Below are positions 61,201 through 64,000 of a DNA stretch of 64,000 bases, in pieces (within the stretch, counting starts at the first letter, position 1; every line of letters begins with the position of its first letter). The stretch covers positions 496,001 to 560,000 of the forward strand of contig KV748241.1 of the NCBI GenBank assembly GCA_001692895.1. The letters run 5' to 3'. This DNA comes from Cenococcum geophilum 1.58 (Eukaryota; Ascomycota; Dothideomycetes; Gloniales; Gloniaceae). Under the pieces are notes generated by a model. It was not told the DNA's origin, searched no databases, and saw only the letters and a program-made list of their open reading frames with translations. A program made the translations under genes and the position numbers.

Positions 61201-63400
61201 AGAATATATCCTTAAATTTCTGGTGTTAATAGGGCAGCTTTTATTCTACTAGTTTCTTATCTATAAGCTCGCTTTCTTATCCGCTAAGCTTACTTTTTTT
61301 TTCTTAATTATTTAATTAATTTTGTATAAGCTCGTTGTAAAGGTAACGGTATTAGGCTAAACTAAGTTCTAATAAAATCCTATAGCACTAATATAGCAGA
61401 TATTAACTAGTGGGAGGTCCGCTAGTTTCCTTATAGTTATTTTCTAAACCGTATTTTATAGTTTAGGGTTTATAATCTTTTTTAGCTCTAATTCTATCTT
61501 CTATAGGTTATCCCTCTAATTTATTAGTTTAATATAACGTCTAATATCCCTTACTGTTTCTTGTGGCTATATAGGGCCTAAGCTCTCTATAGGGGGCTTT
61601 TTTAGGTTACTACTAACTTTTTAGGTCTTTAATGCAGGTAGCGTAATATAGGTAGTCTAGGGGTAATATAGTATATAGATCTGTTATAAATTAAGCTATA
61701 TATCTTTCTTAAAGGCCTAGTCCCTATATATATTATTAGCCTAGTAAATAATATTAATCTAGGGCTATATAAGGTTATCTATTATAATACTAATTTCTTT
61801 TATAAAGGAAGGGCTTAGGGGTAGAGTTTTAGGCTAGATAAGCCGTCTACTCTATACGTTAAGCTATAAGCCTAAATAGGCTAGCTATTTTCGCCTTAAG
61901 ATTATATTATAGCTACCTAGGTCCGTAATAAGAAAGGGGATATTATACTATCTTCGTCTGTTAATATAAAGGTAAATCCGCAAGATAGTTATAATAGGTA
62001 GCCCTATCCGCCCGTTATACCCGTAAATAGGAATTAGTTTAGATGGTTCTTTAATAGGTATATTTAGAAAGTTAGCCAACTCTATAGATAGATATCTATT
62101 AAGGTAAAGGTATTTACTCTAGAGTTAGCTAAAGCAGAGGTTAAAACTTAGTATCTATTACGGAATAAAGTATAAGGGATAGTATAGCTTCTTCTACTAA
62201 CTAGCTAACCTAGATTAACATCTAATATATTAATCCCTTTTAACCCTAAAGAGGAGTCTTCCTCTAGGGTTCCTCTTTTTTTAACTCTGCGTTGTTTTTC
62301 TAGATTAATAGAATCTTATTTACTTTTACATTTATTAGGCAATCCTTTATATAGTAACCTTTTTAACCATAAAAGAAGTAAGCTCCTTAATTACTAAAGG
62401 CCTATATATAGGGGTTGCTATATATAGGCCAAGCATTCGCCGGACCTATAGTAGAACTAGCCGCATGGCTAGCTGCTAAATTAGTGGCGGGCTATATAGG
62501 TAGTGCTATAGGGGTTACTAATTGTATTAGGGTATTATGGGCCGTTTTTATATTGCTTATAGTCTAATTTAAAGGGTTTCTGGCTTTATACCGTTTAGCG
62601 CGTACCTTAATTTAGTAGAGGCCTTAGTTAATAGCTAAGCACTAGTCTATAAGTTCCTTTAGCGTCTATATAGTAGTAAAAACTAGTAATACGGCTCGCT
62701 ATAGGTTTAGGGTAAGCTTATTAAATAGGTTTAGCATTAGATTATTTTAGGGAATTTAAGCCTAGCTGGCTAGGTGCAGAAAGTAGGTCTAAAAAGCTAA
62801 GAAGGTCTCTGTTATTTTTATATTTAGGCTTTTATAATTAAGTTAGGTATTTTATACTTTAAAGGGGTCCTTATAAATAGAAGACAGGTAAATAATTATC
62901 TCTTCTTTAGAGAGGAAGAGATTTACTAAGTCTTGTGCATACCGCGGACGTAGGTGCGTCTATACGTCCCCGCCAGTACAGCTAAAGACGTAGGCCATTT
63001 TAGCCTAAGTAGTAGGGAAGTAGTCCGTATTAACTTTAAGCTTATCCTATAATTAAAGCTTCTAATTATTAAATATAGGGTTAGTTCTGTCTGTAAGTAA
63101 TAGGGGGTCCGTAACCTTTATGGACCGTAATAATACTAATACTATATATTAGGCTAGAACCTTAAGAACTATAGCAAGTCTTTAGGTATCTAATAATTCC
63201 TTACTAGGCGTAGGGGGTTCTCTAGCTTTAAGCAGCTCTTAAAGTTATTTAATTTTAGTATTAGCTGCTATAAGCTCTACCTAGAAGTTTAAGTTAGTTA
63301 CTATTTTACTATTAGAGGTATTTAAGGGTCCTATAGCTGCTTTACCAGCTGCTGTATTTCTTAGCATTATGGTATGGTTATTAGGGTAACTTCTAGTAGG
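58240..63400 (-). pseudogene. Gypsy-4 gag-pol polyprotein, many stops
   Basis: Minus strand, from about 63400 (gag) down. The RT catalytic box at 60667-60653 reads YLNN (both Asp lost). Integrase core is about 59430-58960 and the chromodomain about 58470-58260 (GYNLNPT, then PRPLKYLNK at its end, as in Gypsy-2). A CCHC-like segment lies near 62340-62470. TAA/TAG codons are dense; not functional. The order protease-RT-RH-IN-chromodomain is that of chromoviruses. Confidence 0.8.
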
Positions 63401-63569
63401 ATTCTGCAGGGGTTTTAGTCTATGCGTATTCTATAGGTCTTATTTTTTTTTTATTCTTCTAGTTTTAGTAATATTCTTTAGGTCTAATTCTATATTTTAT
63501 TTTAGTTTATAGTCTATAGATATATTTAAGTTCCTTCTTAAAAAGAAAGGGTAGTTAAGCTTTTGATAA

Positions 63570-63846
63570 TATTAGCGACTTAGTTAATTAAGGCACGAGT
63601 ACAGTAAGAGGGACGCGCAAGCCTATATAATTGGTAGTCTATAAATAAGAATCTAAAGCTAAAGAAAGAAAAGGAGATAAAGGGCGGCGCCGCTTAACGT
63701 TATATATAATCCTTTAGTTACGTAACGGCAACTATTTAGAACTATATAAAACTATCTATAACTATCTATAACTATTTACAACTATCCGCTATAATCTACT
63801 AATATCTATTAGCTATAATCCACCAGCCCCTACTAGCGCCGTAACA
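63570..63846 (-). repeat. Gypsy-4 5' LTR
   Basis: 277-bp copy of 57901-58177, with the same 10-bp units at 63730-63789. Followed by target duplication CTTTA. Confidence 0.88.
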
Positions 63847-63851
63847 CTTTA

Positions 63852-64000
63852 TATCCTTAGCATATTAGGGTTGCCTAGTAGAATATTTATTACAGACGCT
63901 TTAAGTATAATATTATAACTACTTAAAGAGGAGTTAGAAGAAGCTAGTTAGTTAATATAAATACGGTCTAAGATAGAGCCGATAGAGCTATATAATAAGG
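63852..64000 (-). pseudogene. hAT-2 transposase, upstream part (runs off the window)
   Basis: Minus-strand frame ends ...ATLICQGYK at the Gypsy-4 target duplication and continues on the other side as AMLKNVLF. The F/Y-x-A-T-x-x-x-Q-G motif precedes the C-terminal region in hAT transposases. Truncated by the window edge. Confidence 0.6.

Larger units (their letters stand above)
57901..63846 (-). mobile_element. Gypsy-4: chromodomain Gypsy LTR retrotransposon, RIP-degraded
   Basis: 277-bp LTRs (57901-58177, 63570-63846) and perfect target duplication CTTTA (57896-57900, 63847-63851). Coding on the minus strand. Purine tract (58178-58195, as CCCCCCCC on plus) adjoins the 3' LTR. Related to Gypsy-2 by chromodomain and integrase sequence but with different LTRs. 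Confidence 0.9.

Overview
The window is a repeat-dense, heavily mutated block from a filamentous ascomycete (Pezizomycotina-like; species not recognised). The main reason is the mutation pattern. Almost all of 2-44.5 kb and 45-64 kb is AT-rich. It reads as transposon protein only if many TAA/TAG stops are taken as former CAA/CAG/TGG codons. CpG is still common while CpA/TpG is depleted. This is the CpA-to-TpA signature of repeat-induced point mutation (RIP). The one convincingly intact gene, an HNH-nuclease-like protein at 207-1774 (minus), has a 53-bp fungal-type intron with a CTAAC branch site.

Layout. (1) 207-1929: HNH gene and its upstream block with CCAAT and CACGTG motifs. (2) 2109-3164: a palindromic MULE-like foldback element with a 9-bp target duplication. 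(3) about 3.2-33.8 kb: one RIP-killed Helitron, with DUF6570-like, Rep (HUH) and PIF1-helicase segments. It is split into four pieces by nested LTR elements: Gypsy-1 (5929-12273, TSD GTAGA), Gypsy-2 (12929-19536, TSD CCTTA, itself carrying a 418-bp palindromic MITE at 14805-15222), and Copia-1 (21060-33474, TSD ATAAG), which contains Gypsy-3 (26311-32650, TSD TTAAC). (4) 33.8-37.5 kb: a copia gag remnant, a duplicated 215-bp block and a short unidentified ORF. (5) about 37.56-42.59 kb: a Tad-like LINE. (6) 42.7-44.5 kb: minisatellite built on the unit AGAGCTTCGTG. (7) 44538-44692: an inverted second copy of the HNH upstream block. (8) 45.05-56.4 kb: a RIP-degraded SNF2-helicase-like ORF, interrupted by hAT-1 (46421-53895, TSD AGATAAAG). 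hAT-1 itself carries a 4.1-kb insert bounded by inverted repeats and packed with five different minisatellites. (9) 57.2-64 kb: hAT-2 (minus), interrupted by Gypsy-4 (57901-63846, TSD CTTTA).

No recognisable transposase or polymerase ORF is intact, so these elements are relics unless driven in trans. The nesting gives relative ages: Helitron before Gypsy-1, Gypsy-2 and Copia-1; Copia-1 before Gypsy-3; Gypsy-2 before the MITE; SNF2-like gene before hAT-1; hAT-2 before Gypsy-4. If the insertions between 1930 and 44537 are mentally removed, the HNH gene and the SNF2-like ORF become divergent neighbours, each preceded by a copy of the same promoter-like block. That pair, and the minisatellite cargo in hAT-1, are the most unusual features. 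Several N runs (22265-22325, 44146, about 49260-49276, 49930, 49959, 50067) mark assembly uncertainty. No rRNA, tRNA or CRISPR was seen.
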